A stretch of 7,509 bases of DNA from Rhizobiaceae bacterium. Lineage in GTDB: Bacteria > Pseudomonadota > Alphaproteobacteria > Rhizobiales > Rhizobiaceae. The DNA lies in assembly GCA_913776675.1 (NCBI GenBank), contig CAJYRE010000027.1:1-7509 (forward strand), read 5' to 3'. Shown here piece after piece: positions 6,553 to 7,509 of the stretch (position 1 is the first letter of the stretch; each line of letters begins with the position of its first letter). A program made the position numbers and the translations under genes. The notes under the pieces were generated by a model. The model saw only the letters and a list, made by a program, of their open reading frames with translations, was not told the DNA's origin and made no database searches.

Positions 6553-7335
6553 AGTTTTTGCGCCCCGGTTGGCGCATTGACTTTTCCACCCGTGATGAAG
6601 AAGGCAAACACATCGCGCGGCTTTTTCTCAATGGCTCTGCTGGGCGCAATCATCGGCAGATCAGCTGGCACACCTCCTTGCGCATAATGCTTGAAACGAT
6701 TGGCCCAGACAGCAATCTGCTCAGGAGAATAGCAGGTTGGCATATCATCCGTGCCGCATTGTAGGCGCGCATACACAAAATCCGCCGTCACATCGGCAAA
6801 CATCGGATATTCATGATGATGGGCGCAGACGGCTGCAACGTTATGGCGGGCCAGCATATCGATGAACTCTGGTGTCTGAAAGGAAGCATGGCGTGGCTCA
6901 ACCACATGCCGCAAGGGAAGGCCATTCAACGTTTTTTGGCAGAAGCGTGAGAAAGGCCTCGAAATCCTCCGGCTCGAATTTTTTCGTCGCCATAAACTGC
7001 CAAAGGATTGGCCCCAGATGAGAGCCCAGTTCCTCTATGCCCTGATGCAGGAATTTCTCAATAGACGGCCCTGCCTCTGCCAGAACCTTTCGATTGGTGC
7101 AAAAACGGCTCGCCTTCAGTGAAAAGATAAACCACTCCGGCACTTCGGATGCCCATTTGGCAAAGGTTTCCGGCTTCTGGCTGGAATAATAGGTGCCGTT
7201 GACCTCAATAGCTGCAAGCTGGCGGCTGGCGTATTCCAACTGCCGTTTCCTGGCCAGTTTTTCGGGATAAAACGTGCCTTCCCATGGTTCAAAGGTCCAG
7301 CCACCTATGCCCGTGCGAATGATTCCGGCGCTCAT
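6531..7335 (-). pseudogene. DUF72 (YecE-like) family gene, disrupted by a single-base frameshift
   Basis: Two adjacent minus-strand reading frames together make one DUF72/YecE-like protein, a family of unknown biochemical function. The first (7335 to 6898) starts MSAGIIRTGIGGWTFEPW, keeps EVNGTYYSSQKPETFAKWA (44-62), FSLKASRF and LGPILWQF, and reaches FLTLLPK (128-134). It then leaves the family pattern and stops after a short tail. The missing half continues at once in another frame from about 6929 to 6531: GLPLRHVVEPRHASFQTPEF, TADFVYARLQ and RDVFAFFITGGK. The frames meet at six T (6932-6937; A6 on the coding strand). Removing one A restores a 267-residue protein of ordinary family length. 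ATG 7335 has AAGGAG 6 bases upstream, and the gene follows uvrA by only 18 bases, so co-transcription is likely. A recent mutation, a base-calling error or +1 frameshifting could each explain it. Confidence 0.85.
6559..6576 (+). terminator. Weak candidate terminator or hairpin after nnr
   Basis: TGCGCC (6559-6564) pairs with GGCGCA (6571-6576) around a six-base loop, starting 7 bases after the nnr stop. The following TTGACTTTT is a poor U tract. The hairpin lies inside the 3' coding part of the convergent DUF72 gene, so the pairing may be incidental. Confidence 0.3.
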
Positions 7336-7353
7336 GGCTGGCTCCTTCTGTGC

Positions 7354-7509
7354 TTATTCTGCGGCTTCAGTTTTCTTCATGGGCCTGCGCTCCAGCAGCT
7401 CTTTCAGGAACTGGCCGGTGTAGGAGGCTTCAACCTTGACAATATCTTCCGGCGTGCCTTGCGCCACAATCTGCCCGCCGCCATCGCCGCCTTCGGGGCC
7501 GAAATCGAT
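7354..7509 (-). CDS. uvrA: UvrABC system protein A, C-terminal 51 codons only
   Basis: UvrA is the damage-recognising ABC-type ATPase of nucleotide excision repair and acts with UvrB on DNA. Only the extreme C-terminus is in the window; the rest lies beyond the right edge. The minus strand reads [20 protein letters not shown], followed by EDIV and [14 protein letters not shown]. This is the classic UvrA ending just after the second ATPase domain. It ends with a short charged tail, KKTEAAE, and a TAA stop at 7354-7356. The DUF72 gene starts 18 bases downstream, with its ribosome-binding site inside that gap and no terminator between them, so both are probably on one transcript. Confidence 0.96.
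   Translation of the reverse strand: MDFGPEGGDGGGQIVAQGTPEDIVKVEASYTGQFLKELLERRPMKKTEAAE

Noticed and set aside
6930..6940. Programmed -1 frameshifting at A AAA AAC in the DUF72 gene
   Set aside because: The heptamer is in the right phase, but the -1 frame hits TGA two codons later, and the family sequence continues in the +1 frame instead.

Overview
The window looks like ordinary core chromosome of an alphaproteobacterium with roughly balanced base composition. The evidence is the family mix: an IalB-family periplasmic protein, a long alphaproteobacterial-type HspQ, a glnB-glnA pair, a YejA-like solute-binding protein, and a uvrA followed by a DUF72 gene. I cannot name the species. I see no mobile element, CRISPR array, phage gene, tRNA or rRNA, and no obviously new multi-gene system.

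Layout from left to right. (1) Positions 1-1298, minus strand: most of a YejA-like ABC transporter solute-binding protein whose C-terminus lies off the left edge. (2) A divergent intergenic region with two 7-bp inverted repeats of identical geometry and a small leader hairpin. (3) An ialB-family gene on the plus strand (1566-2198), ending at a strong bidirectional terminator. (4) hspQ on the minus strand (2325-2654), converging on that terminator. Its upstream region holds a palindrome and a repeated TGTCACAAA motif. (5) glnA (2921-4330) and glnB (4389-4727), both on the minus strand. A good sigma-54 promoter lies upstream of glnB and an intrinsic terminator follows glnA. (6) The two-domain NAD(P)HX repair gene nnr, divergent from glnB (5062-6552). 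(7) A DUF72 (YecE-like) gene on the minus strand (6531-7335) broken by a one-base frameshift at a six-base homopolymer. It overlaps the 3' end of nnr and lies 18 bp downstream of uvrA. (8) The last 51 codons of uvrA at the right edge.

How the genes work together. GlnB (PII, with uridylylation Tyr51) and GlnA (type I glutamine synthetase, with adenylylation Tyr398) form the standard nitrogen-assimilation module. The -24/-12 promoter in front of glnB implies control by sigma-54 and an NtrC-type activator. The other genes are housekeeping or envelope functions: peptide uptake, protein quality control, repair of damaged NAD(P)H, and nucleotide excision repair. They share no obvious pathway with glnBA. 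The points most worth a second look are the DUF72 frame break, the sigma-54 promoter, and the short repeated or inverted motifs in the intergenic regions.
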